47,716 nucleotides of DNA from Anaerolineae bacterium (GTDB lineage: Bacteria; Chloroflexota; Anaerolineae; Anaerolineales; UBA11858): contig DUEG01000005.1 in NCBI GenBank assembly GCA_011176615.1, positions 1-47,716 of the forward strand. Reading direction: 5' to 3'. How positions within the stretch are numbered: the stretch's first letter is position 1; every line of letters begins with the position of its first letter. Shown piece by piece: positions 25,208 to 34,587 of the stretch. The notes under the pieces are model-generated. The model saw only the letters and a program-made list of their open reading frames with translations, had not been told where the DNA came from and did not search any database. A program made the position numbers and the translations under genes.

Positions 25208-26716
25208 CTAAGATTGATTAGGTTGACCCTCAATTGATTTAAGTAAATCTATTGCGATAGTAATTCTATTTAATACTGTTTCTTTACCAATAATTTCCAT
25301 GCTTTCAAGAAGAGGAGGGCTAACTTTTTGCCCTGTGATAGCAACCCTCAAAATGCCAAACAATTGACCTGCTTTAAGTCCGAGTTTCTCTGCTAATTGT
25401 CTAAGAGGTTGCTCTAGCGAACTTGGAGAAAATTCAGTTAAATCTGATAATAACTTGTATGATTCATGTGCTGCGATAATAGATTCGTCAATAGTCAAAT
25501 GCTTACCAATAAGATCATTAGGATTTGGATTCACATGATCAGCAAAAAAGAAGCCTGAAATTTCAGGTGCTTCATTGAGTGTGTGAAGGCGCACTTGAAT
25601 TAATGGAATAACCTTATCTAACACACTATCGTCAATCGAATAGCCTGCTTTTAGATAGAATGGTTTTAAACGTTTTGCTAATTCGCTTTTACTAAGAGCA
25701 CGGATATGCAACCCATCAAAATAGTCTAATTTTTTAAAATCAATGGCTGCAGGCGAAGGATTTAATTTATCAATAGAAAAATTATTTACAAGATCATTAA
25801 GAGTAAAGAATTCAGTCTTATCGTCGAAACTCCATCCCATTAAAACGATCCAATTAATAACACCTTCAGGGATATAACCCATTTTGCGAATATCTTTGAT
25901 AAATATCGAGTTGCCCTTTAGTCTCATCTGTTGCGCAAATCGTTTGCTCATTTTTCCCTTACCTGTTGGGTTAAGAAAAACGGATAAGTGTATCCAAACA
26001 GGTTCTTCCCAGCCAAATGCTCTGTAAATATGGGCGTGAAACGGGAAAGTTGATAACCATTCTTCGCCTCGAAATACGTGGGTGATTCCCATAAGGTGGT
26101 CATCAACCATCGCTGCTAAATGGTATAGGGCTAAGCCATCAGATTTTACAATAATGAAATCATCCAATTGTTTATTATTTACTGTAATATCACCTCGTAG
26201 GTAATCATGAACGGTAATTGATCCGGTTAAAGGGGTTTTAAATCTGATAACATGCGATTCGCCATTCGCGACACGTTTTGCAGCTTCCAATGGAGGAATA
26301 TCTCGACATTTGCGATCATATTTTGGGTTTACCTTTCGCTTTTGTTGTTCCTTACGTAATTCATTAAGCCTGTTTTGTGTGCAAAAGCATGGATATGCAT
26401 AGCCCATATCTATTAATTTCTGAGCGTATGATTGATAAATATCTTTACGTTCAGATTGTCTGTAGGGCGCATATGGCCCACCAATATCAGGCCCTTCATC
26501 CCAATTTAAGCCAAGCCACTTTAGACTTGAAATCAAATCGATTTCTGATTCGGGATTGTATCTTTTACGGTCAGTATCTTCGATTCGTAAAATAAATTGT
26601 CCATTTGTTTGGTGGGCTAAAAGGTAATTGTAGAGGGCTGTACGGGCGCTACCCAAATGCGTCATTCCTGTTGGGGATGGCGCAAAACGAACTCTGGCTG
26701 GTTTTTGTTTTGTCAT
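25208..26716 (-). CDS. gltX: Glutamyl-tRNA synthetase
   Basis: Charges tRNA-Glu. 502 residues. VRFAPSPTGMTHLGSARTAL (9-28) carries the HIGH-type motif as HLGS; GKMSKRF near residue 256 is the KMSKS loop; the C-terminal helical bundle binds the anticodon. CFCTQNRLNELRKEQ is the usual SWIM-like region of GluRS. With GlnRS encoded next door it would be expected to be the discriminating kind that does not need to mischarge tRNA-Gln. No clear ribosome binding site precedes the ATG. Confidence 0.96.
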   Translation of the reverse strand: MTKQKPARVRFAPSPTGMTHLGSARTALYNYLLAHQTNGQFILRIEDTDRKRYNPESEIDLISSLKWLGLNWDEGPDIGGPYAPYRQSERKDIYQSYAQKLIDMGYAYPCFCTQNRLNELRKEQQKRKVNPKYDRKCRDIPPLEAAKRVANGESHVIRFKTPLTGSITVHDYLRGDITVNNKQLDDFIIVKSDGLALYHLAAMVDDHLMGITHVFRGEEWLSTFPFHAHIYRAFGWEEPVWIHLSVFLNPTGKGKMSKRFAQQMRLKGNSIFIKDIRKMGYIPEGVINWIVLMGWSFDDKTEFFTLNDLVNNFSIDKLNPSPAAIDFKKLDYFDGLHIRALSKSELAKRLKPFYLKAGYSIDDSVLDKVIPLIQVRLHTLNEAPEISGFFFADHVNPNPNDLIGKHLTIDESIIAAHESYKLLSDLTEFSPSSLEQPLRQLAEKLGLKAGQLFGILRVAITGQKVSPPLLESMEIIGKETVLNRITIAIDLLKSIEGQPNQS

Positions 26717-26778
26717 ATAATTTATCGTTGTTGTTTTATTGTAAGTGATTTGATTAGGTTATTACCAAAAAAATAATA

Positions 26779-27921
26779 TTAAAATTCAAGGGATTTTTGT
26801 CTGAGAGCAACACTTTCTACAATCCCAATACCTAAAAGATTTGATAGTAAGGAACTCCCGCCATAACTAATAAACGGTAGTGTAAGTCCTGTAACTGGCA
26901 ATAAATTAAGGTTCATACCAATGTTTACAATTGCTTGAAACGCTATTAAGGTTGCTACACCATAAGAAAGCAACGCTCCAAATGTATCGCTAGAGATTCT
27001 CGCAACGTGGATACACCGTAGAATAACGAATAATAATAAAGCGATAACAATTACTGTGCCAACGAAACCAAATTCCTCGGACAGCGCTGAAAAAATAAAA
27101 TCTGAATGTCTTACTTTTAGGAAGCGCAATTGAACTTGTGAACCACTTCCATAACCTTTGCCAAACCAACCTCCAGATCCAATTGAAACAAGTGCTTGCT
27201 GAACGTTGTATATTGCACCATGTGTGGCATTTGGGTTAGGGAAAAAGAAATTTATAATCCTTTCAACCTGGTATGGTTTTATTAAACCAGATTCTTGATT
27301 GGGGTCATAATTGGTTAATAAGTATAGCAATCCTAAACCACCGCCGAAAACTCCAATCCCACTCGCGATAAGTAAGTGTTTGATTTGTAAACCCGCGATC
27401 CATATCATAGCAAACCAAATTGCGAAAATAACGATTGACGTGCTTAAATCAGGTTGTAATAAAATCCAGATCGCTAAACCAAAAACAATTATTAGACTTT
27501 TTAACAACCATTTAATATCATGTGCTTCTCCTTGAGAATGAGCAAAATAATCGCTAAGCACAATAATAACAACAATTTTTGACAATTCCGAGGGTTGAAT
27601 GAGAATAGGACCAAGACGAAACCATCTAGCAGAGCCGAACAAGGAATCCCCAAATAATATCAATATTACTAGAAGTAAAATTATACCAACGTATAAAAAC
27701 TTGCTAATTGCCGAGAGCAATCGGTAATCAATTGCAGCCATTAACATCAAGACAAATAATCCTGCAATACCAAAAATTATCTGTTTTTGCACAGTGTTTT
27801 GATTAATTAATTCGATATTGCCTGCAATAGCAGAGCGAATCATCGTTATGCCGAAAATTGTCAAAACAATAACGGTTCCCAAAAGCCAAAAATCAAAATA
27901 TCTCCACGAGATAGAACGCAT
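26779..27921 (-). CDS. rodA: Rod-shape determining SEDS glycosyltransferase
   Basis: RodA polymerises lipid II glycan strands during cell elongation with PBP2. 380 residues with about ten membrane segments. Family signatures: GSARWFRLGPILIQPSELSK (the SEDS catalytic-loop region) near residue 96, the aspartate-bearing LLQPDLSTSIVIF near 158, SEEFGFVGTVIVI near 285 and the C-terminal LPVTGLTLPFISYGGSSLLS. RodA rather than FtsW is supported by its place as the last gene of the mreB-to-rodA cluster. Confidence 0.95.
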   Translation of the reverse strand: MRSISWRYFDFWLLGTVIVLTIFGITMIRSAIAGNIELINQNTVQKQIIFGIAGLFVLMLMAAIDYRLLSAISKFLYVGIILLLVILILFGDSLFGSARWFRLGPILIQPSELSKIVVIIVLSDYFAHSQGEAHDIKWLLKSLIIVFGLAIWILLQPDLSTSIVIFAIWFAMIWIAGLQIKHLLIASGIGVFGGGLGLLYLLTNYDPNQESGLIKPYQVERIINFFFPNPNATHGAIYNVQQALVSIGSGGWFGKGYGSGSQVQLRFLKVRHSDFIFSALSEEFGFVGTVIVIALLLFVILRCIHVARISSDTFGALLSYGVATLIAFQAIVNIGMNLNLLPVTGLTLPFISYGGSSLLSNLLGIGIVESVALRQKSLEF

Positions 27922-27934
27922 TTCTAGATTACAC

Positions 27935-28201
27935 CTATCTAAGTTTTCTTTTAGATTGCTTTAAGGGGATGTCTGCAATTAATCTTTGTTGACGTCCTGT
28001 GCTGTTCATCTCGATCTTAACTGAAGAAGGGTCAATGTCAATATGCCGGGAGATTGTCGCAATCAAATCATCTTTTAGTAATTCAAGCATATTATTGGTG
28101 AAGTTTGTGCGATCATGAATAAGTACCATTTGTAAACGTTCTTTGGCGACTTTACCACTACGCGGATTATTTTTGAATAGTCGAGAAATTAAATTTGTCA
28201 T
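27935..28201 (-). CDS. minE: Cell division topological specificity factor MinE
   Basis: 88 residues. The MinD-contacting helix is KVAKERLQMVLIHDRTNF (18-35), followed by the C-terminal topological domain (DDLIATISRHIDIDPSSVKI). MinE stimulates MinD ATPase and drives its pole-to-pole movement, so division is kept at midcell. Its ATG overlaps the minD stop by four bases. Confidence 0.95.
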   Translation of the reverse strand: MTNLISRLFKNNPRSGKVAKERLQMVLIHDRTNFTNNMLELLKDDLIATISRHIDIDPSSVKIEMNSTGRQQRLIADIPLKQSKRKLR

Positions 28202-29007
28202 TTTTCACCCCTAGAGGATCGAATAAAACTCGTTATTCTTGTAAAAAGGTTGCCATTCGATTCTAAGTTGGCAAAAGGAATATCCTCACCATAAATACGA
28301 TGGGCAATGTTGCGAATGGAGCGACCAGCAAGGCTTTTTTCATCTAAGGATATTGGGAATCCCTTGTTTGTGCTGACGATAACCTTTTCATCCTCAGGAA
28401 CAATCCCTATTAATTCAATAGCAAGTAATTCTACGATGTCTTCTATGGCGATCATTTCTCCGCGTCGGATCATTGCAGGATTTATTCTGTTAATAATTAA
28501 TTTTGCTGGTCCTTTCTCTTCTGCTTCAATTATTCCAATTATTCTATCCGCATCTCTTATTGCTGAAATTTCCGGATTAGTTACGACGATTACTATATCA
28601 GCGGGTGCAATGGCGTTTCTAAATCCTCGCTCAATGCCTGCAGGAGAATCGATAAATATCCAATCAGCAAGTTCTCTTAACTCATTGCAAAGTCGAATCA
28701 TATCCGTTGGGGAGATAGCAGATTTATCTCGAGTCTGTGCAGCTGGTATTAGAAAAAGGTCTGGATTTCTTTTATCTTTTATCATGGCTTGTCTAAGCCT
28801 ACATCTTCCTTCAACTACATCGACTAGATCATAAACGATTCGATTTTCCAAACCCAAGACAACGTCTAAATTTCGCAATCCAATATCAGCATCAATACAA
28901 ACAACTTTTTGTCCAATTGAAGCAATGGCAGTTCCTAAGTTTGCGGTAATTGTTGTTTTACCAACGCCTCCTTTACCTGATGTAATCGTAATAACTTTCG
29001 CGGTCAT
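28198..29007 (-). CDS. minD: Septum site-determining ATPase MinD
   Basis: ParA/MinD-type ATPase, 269 residues. The deviant Walker A SGKGGVGKTT (9-18) carries the signature lysine; LRNLDVVLGLENRIVYDLVD and DWIFIDSPAGIERGF follow. The usual C-terminal membrane-targeting helix is probably LFTRITSFIRSSRG near residues 254-267. It binds MinC and MinE. It overlaps minE by four bases and follows minC. Confidence 0.95.
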   Translation of the reverse strand: MTAKVITITSGKGGVGKTTITANLGTAIASIGQKVVCIDADIGLRNLDVVLGLENRIVYDLVDVVEGRCRLRQAMIKDKRNPDLFLIPAAQTRDKSAISPTDMIRLCNELRELADWIFIDSPAGIERGFRNAIAPADIVIVVTNPEISAIRDADRIIGIIEAEEKGPAKLIINRINPAMIRRGEMIAIEDIVELLAIELIGIVPEDEKVIVSTNKGFPISLDEKSLAGRSIRNIAHRIYGEDIPFANLESNGNLFTRITSFIRSSRGEK

Positions 29008-29041
29008 ATATATTCCTTAGATATTTTTATTTAAGAATTAC

Positions 29042-29746
29042 TTAGAAATCCCAAGTTTCTGCAATCACGCGATTATCGACCAATCTGGCAATCTCTGGCT
29101 TAGGAATGTTTTTTTGTGATGGCGCAATAGAAATCTTATCAGCGATACGTAATTGGGTGGGGGAGAGGTCAAGTGCACAAACGATTGCTGAATTATCGCC
29201 TTGTGCTCCAGCGTGCACTGTGCCTCGTAGTTTTCCCCAAACTATTATGTTTCCCCCTGCAAATATTTCTGCGCCTGGATTTACATCGCCGATAACAATC
29301 ACATGACCATGGAATATGATGCGGTTTCCTGATCTTAATGTTTTGTGTATTAAGATTGCTTCTTCGCCAAGAGTAACGGATTGTAATGGAACTGATGATG
29401 GTTTATCAATTTTTGGCATTGATAGTCGTGTAGCAAGACCTAGGGATTGTGCATTTTTAATAGTTGTGGGCGAATCGCTAATTAATGCCCAGAGTTTTAT
29501 TCCAAATTCGGAAATTTGTTCTATTAAGGCAACAATTTCAGATTCTTCGATTATTATATTACCAACGTCAAGAGATAATCGAGCACCTGTAAGAAAATTC
29601 TTTTGGTTCTTAAGGTGAGAAAGCAATGAGTTTTTTAAATTATCCCATTTACCGTCACTAAACTTAACAAGAAGCCCATCACGAGTTCCTTTAATAGTCA
29701 AGTTATTTTGCGTGTGCTGAAATTTACTACTTTGATCAAAAGTCAT
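29042..29746 (-). CDS. minC: Septum site-determining protein MinC
   Basis: Division inhibitor that blocks FtsZ assembly away from midcell. 234 residues: N-terminal FtsZ-acting domain (about 10-105) and C-terminal right-handed beta-helix that binds MinD (about 130-225), recognised by LRSGNRIIFHGHVIVIGDVN, PGAEIFAGGNIIVWGKLRG and AGAQGDNSAIVCALDL. It lies upstream of minD in the standard minCDE order. Confidence 0.93.
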   Translation of the reverse strand: MTFDQSSKFQHTQNNLTIKGTRDGLLVKFSDGKWDNLKNSLLSHLKNQKNFLTGARLSLDVGNIIIEESEIVALIEQISEFGIKLWALISDSPTTIKNAQSLGLATRLSMPKIDKPSSVPLQSVTLGEEAILIHKTLRSGNRIIFHGHVIVIGDVNPGAEIFAGGNIIVWGKLRGTVHAGAQGDNSAIVCALDLSPTQLRIADKISIAPSQKNIPKPEIARLVDNRVIAETWDF

Positions 29747-29811
29747 AGTATTGGATTATAGCATGCTACATAAGAATTATTTGTGTCATGTATGTGTAAT
29801 TACCAATGGGA

Positions 29812-31896
29812 TTAAGGATTTGTTGATGTTGAATCGATAACTTTCAATTCAAAATATGCTTCCAATACTTTGCGAACGATTGGTGCTGCAACACTTGAAC
29901 CCTCTAATCCATTATAGACAAAAGCAACGACAGCAATCTCCGGGTTGTCATACGGAGCATAAGCAACTGTCCATGCGTGGGAAGGCCAATCGCCTGGTTT
30001 GCAAAGATTTTTCGCATTAGCAAACTCATCACAGTATTCAGCTGTGCCAGTCTTGCCGGCAGAAGCGACGGTAAAGTTTTTAAATGCTTTAATTAATGTT
30101 CCAGATGTAACAGCCTTCCTCATTCCTTCTTGAACTTTTTGGATGACCCAAGGTTCCACAGTAATTTTATCCCCGGTTAATTTTGCTTCACATCCACCTG
30201 CACTAGTTGGATCACTATAAACGTCGATTACTGGATCTTGTGTGATGTCCCATTTTAAATCAGGCTGAAATGGTTGGATGACATTTCCTTGACTGTCCAC
30301 AATATCATGGATAATTGTTGGTCTCATCAATTTACCATCAGCCGCTATTACAGAAGCGGACATCAATACTTGTAAGGGCGTTGCGATTACAAAACCTTGA
30401 CCGACGCTGGCTATGTAGGTATCGCCAATAGACCAATTTTCGCCTTGTGTAATTCGTTTCCAGTGGGGATCAGGCACAAGACCGTCTGCCTGGTCTGGTA
30501 ATTCGATTCCTGGATAATCGCCATATCCCAACGCGCGTGCATAAGTGCCCAATCTACATATTCCTAAGCCTTCTGGAACCTCGTCTTTATAACCTCCACC
30601 AAGTTTATAAAAATAGACATTACTGGAATTTGCGATACCACCTAGAAAGTCTAATTGACCGAAACCAGCGCGATTCCAATCGACGAATTTTCTAGCGTGA
30701 CCAGGATCGTTAGGCGTATATTTCTCAGTGATATAAATTTCTCCTGGCGTGGAGATAATTTGGTCTGGTGTTACAACACCTTCGTTTAATGCTCCCACTG
30801 CGGTAGTTATTTTGAATACAGAGCCTGCTGGTAATTCTGCTCCAACTGCATGGTTGAGTAAAGGATCGCGTGCGTCCCTAATTAATTGTTCATAATAATA
30901 GGAAGGTATATATCTCGCGAAACGATTGTTTTCGTAAGAAGGAAAATTAACCATGGCAAGTATTTCACCAGTTTGCGGATTCATAGCAATTACTACGCCA
31001 CTGGTGATTCGTATCTCATTAAAATAGTTATTCCATTGGTCAATTTCGCTTTTTAATATTGCTTCTACTGCTTGCTGTAATCGTGTATCAATCGTTAAAT
31101 AGATATTTTGACCTGGAAAAGAGGGTATGGTGGGTTTGACATCCCGAATAATTTTACCTGCTACATCAACTTCAACAACACGTTTGCCAGGCTTTCCCGC
31201 TAGCAAACTGTTAAATGATCGTTCTACGCCAGCATAACCAATTTTATCTCGATTTGGTACAAATCCTCTTTCGCGATAATATTCCTCGTTAACTGAAGAT
31301 ATAGGCCCTAGGAAACCAATCAAAGGCGCTGTAATTGAACCGGTTGGATAGTCGCGAATAGGCTCTACTTCAATACTAACACCTAGCCAATCTGTACTTT
31401 TTTCTAAAATCTTCATTGCAATTTCTCTATCAATATCACACTTGATTTTTACTGGTTCAAATGGTGCGCTGGTCTCCCCATAATTAACAATTTGTGCAAT
31501 ACCATGATCTGAAACACAAGGGACATAAGGATTATCACTAGTGACTTCATTTAAATTGATGGGCACATTAATTAATTTTGATAATTGACGGAAAATATCC
31601 TGAATAGCGCCCTCTTCATCAGGAAGATTTGCAGGAATAATTACAACATTGTAAGAAGCGATATTTCGTGCTAAGACGTACCCATTTCGATCGTATATAA
31701 CCCCTCGCAAAGCAGGAATGCTGATTTCGTTTATCCGATTATCTTCTGCAAATGCAACCCAAGTGTCTCTATCGAAGATTTGAATTCTGATTAATTCGCC
31801 GATATAACCAGTAAAAACCAAAGAAACAACGATAATGAAACTTATTAAACGCCATTTTGAGATTGTATTTCTAGTATAACTATTGATATTACTCAT
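29812..31896 (-). CDS. mrdA: Penicillin-binding protein 2 (elongation transpeptidase)
   Basis: Class B PBP that cross-links peptidoglycan during elongation with RodA. 694 residues: one N-terminal membrane anchor (about 15-38), pedestal domain with IPALRGVIYDRNGYVLARN, and transpeptidase domain with SxxK as GSVFK (Ser about 358), SxN as SSN in ANSSNVYFYK and KTG in SAGKTGTAEY (about 615). Its ATG overlaps the mreD stop by four bases. Presence of this intact enzyme shows that the cell makes cross-linked wall. Confidence 0.96.
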   Translation of the reverse strand: MSNINSYTRNTISKWRLISFIIVVSLVFTGYIGELIRIQIFDRDTWVAFAEDNRINEISIPALRGVIYDRNGYVLARNIASYNVVIIPANLPDEEGAIQDIFRQLSKLINVPINLNEVTSDNPYVPCVSDHGIAQIVNYGETSAPFEPVKIKCDIDREIAMKILEKSTDWLGVSIEVEPIRDYPTGSITAPLIGFLGPISSVNEEYYRERGFVPNRDKIGYAGVERSFNSLLAGKPGKRVVEVDVAGKIIRDVKPTIPSFPGQNIYLTIDTRLQQAVEAILKSEIDQWNNYFNEIRITSGVVIAMNPQTGEILAMVNFPSYENNRFARYIPSYYYEQLIRDARDPLLNHAVGAELPAGSVFKITTAVGALNEGVVTPDQIISTPGEIYITEKYTPNDPGHARKFVDWNRAGFGQLDFLGGIANSSNVYFYKLGGGYKDEVPEGLGICRLGTYARALGYGDYPGIELPDQADGLVPDPHWKRITQGENWSIGDTYIASVGQGFVIATPLQVLMSASVIAADGKLMRPTIIHDIVDSQGNVIQPFQPDLKWDITQDPVIDVYSDPTSAGGCEAKLTGDKITVEPWVIQKVQEGMRKAVTSGTLIKAFKNFTVASAGKTGTAEYCDEFANAKNLCKPGDWPSHAWTVAYAPYDNPEIAVVAFVYNGLEGSSVAAPIVRKVLEAYFELKVIDSTSTNP

Positions 31897-32393
31897 GATT
31901 CTAACTCAGTTGGGAAAATTGTCTCCGAGACATCTTGAATTAATGCATAGATTGGAATAGATAACAATAAGTTGAGCAACAAACTGGGCAATGTTATCAA
32001 GTTTATCGTATCCATTAATGGTAATGTTGAATGCGTAAGATTAATCATTAAATAAGATAAAAAGTGAGTGAGGATTGTGCCAACAAAAGTAATGATGATC
32101 ATTGTAAAATAAGGTTTTTGCCAAACCTGTCTTTTTGTGATTAAGGTAATTTCAACTATTGACAAATAGGAAATCAAATAAACTAATAGTGGTAAGGTAG
32201 ATACAAAACCAATTAATATTGCTGAAAACAAACCCCAAAACCAAGCGGAATTGTCTTTTGATAGCAAAGACCAAGCAATCAACACGAGCATGCTTATGTC
32301 TGGTGTGCCTTGAAGTAGAGGCATCTGATTGATAATCGATGTTTGTAAGATGACTAATCCAATAAAAATCGGAATGGATATTATGGTACTCAT
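31893..32393 (-). CDS. mreD: Rod shape-determining protein MreD
   Basis: 166-residue membrane protein with five or six hydrophobic segments and weak sequence conservation, as is usual for MreD. The segment GTPDISMLVLIAWSLL and the adjacent WFWGLFSAILIGF are typical. It is identified chiefly by position between mreC and mrdA. It starts three bases after the mreC stop and overlaps mrdA by four. Confidence 0.88.
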   Translation of the reverse strand: MSTIISIPIFIGLVILQTSIINQMPLLQGTPDISMLVLIAWSLLSKDNSAWFWGLFSAILIGFVSTLPLLVYLISYLSIVEITLITKRQVWQKPYFTMIIITFVGTILTHFLSYLMINLTHSTLPLMDTINLITLPSLLLNLLLSIPIYALIQDVSETIFPTELES

Positions 32394-32396
32394 AAC

Positions 32397-33245
32397 TTAT
32401 GGATTTACTGGTGTTGGTTGAAGTGGGGTGATATTGAATGATTTGAAATTCGTTATGATTAAAACTATTTCTAAATGCGAGAAATCAACCGTTGGTTGAA
32501 CAGAGCCACTTTGAAAGAGCGCATAGTCCTGTTTTCTAATACTAGATACTTGACCAATAAGAATGTTCGGAGGATAGTCGCCACCTAATCCTGAAGTGAG
32601 AACAAGATCGCCATTTGAAATGTTTGCGTCTTGAGGAATAAAATCTAATAATAAATCGCCAGTAATTGAGCCAATCAATATTCCTTCTGCATTTGTGGGC
32701 TGAAGGCGAACATTTAACTTAGAACCCGGATCGGTGATTAATAGTACGCGAGATGCTTCGGGAATTACATTTGCTATACGACCAATTAATCCTTTATCCG
32801 ACACCACTGGCATTCCTCTTTGCAATCCATCATCGGAACCACGATTGATAATTATGTAATGAAGGAAAGGACTTGGGTCTTTTCCAATAACACTTGCGCT
32901 TGAATAATGGAAATCTGGATTTGCCCTTGCGAAATCTAATAAAGCAGATAATATCTGATACTCGTTTAGTTGTTGTTGAAGAGAAATTATTTGGCTTTGT
33001 AATTTGGATACTTCTGCCTCAAGTTCTGCATTTTTTGTTATCAATACGTTTATATCTTTAGGTGTATTAATGCTATTAGATATTGCGTAATATTGTTCAG
33101 AAACTTTTGTTTGTAGCCGAACCAATGGTTGTAAGGCGATTTTAATTACAGGTGTTAAATAACCACTAAATCCAAGCATAATAAAACCAATTGCTAATAT
33201 ACTCAAAATAATGGTACGGAATAAATCAGGAGAATTACTTTTCAT
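32397..33245 (-). CDS. mreC: Rod shape-determining protein MreC
   Basis: 282 residues with one N-terminal membrane helix (about 12-30), a coiled coil (about 65-100, NAELEAEVSKLQSQIISLQQ) and a double beta-barrel external domain with SASVIGKDPSPFLHYIIINR, GLQRGMPVVSDKGLIGRI and LVLTSGLGGDYPPNILIGQV. MreC bridges MreB inside with PBP2 outside and activates the latter. Confidence 0.95.
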   Translation of the reverse strand: MKSNSPDLFRTIILSILAIGFIMLGFSGYLTPVIKIALQPLVRLQTKVSEQYYAISNSINTPKDINVLITKNAELEAEVSKLQSQIISLQQQLNEYQILSALLDFARANPDFHYSSASVIGKDPSPFLHYIIINRGSDDGLQRGMPVVSDKGLIGRIANVIPEASRVLLITDPGSKLNVRLQPTNAEGILIGSITGDLLLDFIPQDANISNGDLVLTSGLGGDYPPNILIGQVSSIRKQDYALFQSGSVQPTVDFSHLEIVLIITNFKSFNITPLQPTPVNP

Positions 33246-33324
33246 TATGTAGGTTCTAAATCAATAAATTTAATTTCGGAATTATCAAGATATTAGATTG
33301 ATCTATGTTGAGGTGACAATATAG

Positions 33325-34392
33325 TTATGTGTGGCGAGTACTACCGCGTTCTAAGCCCACGAATAAGGACCCCCATTTGTCTCTGTTCTCTAGTGCAATA
33401 CCCGCACCCCGCGCAACACAACTGATTGGATCTTCAGCAACCCATGAGCGTATGTGTAATTCATCGGTAAGACGTTGATCAAAACCTTGCAACAAACTTC
33501 CGCCACCTGCTAAGCATATGCCATTATCCATTAAATCCGATAGAATTTCTGGCGGAGCCTCATCAAGAGCATCTTTTATTGTATCAATAATAGTTTGAAT
33601 TGATACAGACATCCCTTCCCTGAGCTCTACAGAAGAAACTTCTAACGCCTCTGGAAGACCTGTTATCAAATTCCTACCACGGAGAATAAAGGTCTTTTCT
33701 TCCGGAAGATGATATGCGGAACCAATTGTCATCTTTGCTTGTTCCGCCATGCGTTGACCAATTAGTAGGTTGTATTTGTTCCGAATATATAAAATAATAT
33801 CCTCATCAAGTTCGTCCCCTGCGACTCTTAATGACCTGGAAACAACAACACCTTGCATGGATAGAATAGCCACTTCAGATGTGCCTCCACCAATATCTAC
33901 AACCATGCTCCCTTGTACTTTGTCGATGGGTAAGCCAGCACCCAATGCTGCGGCGACAGGTTCCTCAATTAAATAGACTTCTCTGGCACCAGCAGACATT
34001 GCAGCATCATAAACTGCTCTCTTCTCAACTTCAGTAACACCAGCAGGTATGCCAATGACAACCCTCGGTCTTGGTACAGGTACAATACTTTGTTGATGCG
34101 CTCTACCGATGAAATACTCAAGCATTGACTGTGTGATTTCAAAATCCGAGATGACTCCATCGCGTAGCGGTCGAATTGCGATGACATTTGCTGGTGTTCG
34201 ACCGACCATTTCTTTGGCTTCTGCACCAATTGCGATTGGTTCTTTAGTTCGTTTGTTAATGGCTACCCATGAAGGTTCATTGATAACAATGCCTTTACCG
34301 CGGACATTAACTAATGTATTTGCGGTACCAAGATCAATACCGATATCTAACGAGAAGAAGCCTAACAATATGTTTAAAGGGTTGAAAGCCAA
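33325..34392 (-). CDS. mreB: Actin-like rod shape protein MreB
   Basis: Bacterial actin, 355 residues. DIGIDLGTANTLV (phosphate 1), VVDIGGGTSEVAI (phosphate 2) and ICLAGGGSLLQGFD (adenosine motif) are all intact. It begins at TTG: GGGAG lies about eight bases upstream and no ATG gives the conserved start. It heads the eight-gene cluster for cell shape, wall elongation and division-site choice and is divergent from glmS. Confidence 0.96.
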   Translation of the reverse strand: MAFNPLNILLGFFSLDIGIDLGTANTLVNVRGKGIVINEPSWVAINKRTKEPIAIGAEAKEMVGRTPANVIAIRPLRDGVISDFEITQSMLEYFIGRAHQQSIVPVPRPRVVIGIPAGVTEVEKRAVYDAAMSAGAREVYLIEEPVAAALGAGLPIDKVQGSMVVDIGGGTSEVAILSMQGVVVSRSLRVAGDELDEDIILYIRNKYNLLIGQRMAEQAKMTIGSAYHLPEEKTFILRGRNLITGLPEALEVSSVELREGMSVSIQTIIDTIKDALDEAPPEILSDLMDNGICLAGGGSLLQGFDQRLTDELHIRSWVAEDPISCVARGAGIALENRDKWGSLFVGLERGSTRHT

Positions 34393-34437
34393 AACACTCT
34401 CCCTATATAGGCAAAATAATAATTTTTACTGGGAGCG

Positions 34438-34446
34438 ATTATACCA
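34438..34446 (-). promoter_or_regulatory. Extended -10 promoter for the mreB cluster
   Basis: The minus strand reads TGGTATAAT about 45 bases before the mreB start, identical to the sucC element. The -35 area is weak (TTAGAA at a 17-base spacing), as expected for an extended -10 promoter. Confidence 0.5.
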
Positions 34447-34587
34447 GTTTTGTTGAAGTATTCTAATAATTCGCTTGGGTTAAAAACAATGATATTATCA
34501 ATAATTGAGATATAATCTGTTTCACTAAATAAACATTACTATGGAATTTAAAAAGGAGGTGCATATAAGAATTTAATGGGAAAGATA

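Noticed and set aside
28307-28834. A 175-codon plus-strand frame opposite minD
   Set aside because: The minD frame is fully conserved; the antisense frame is a codon-bias shadow with no ribosome binding site.
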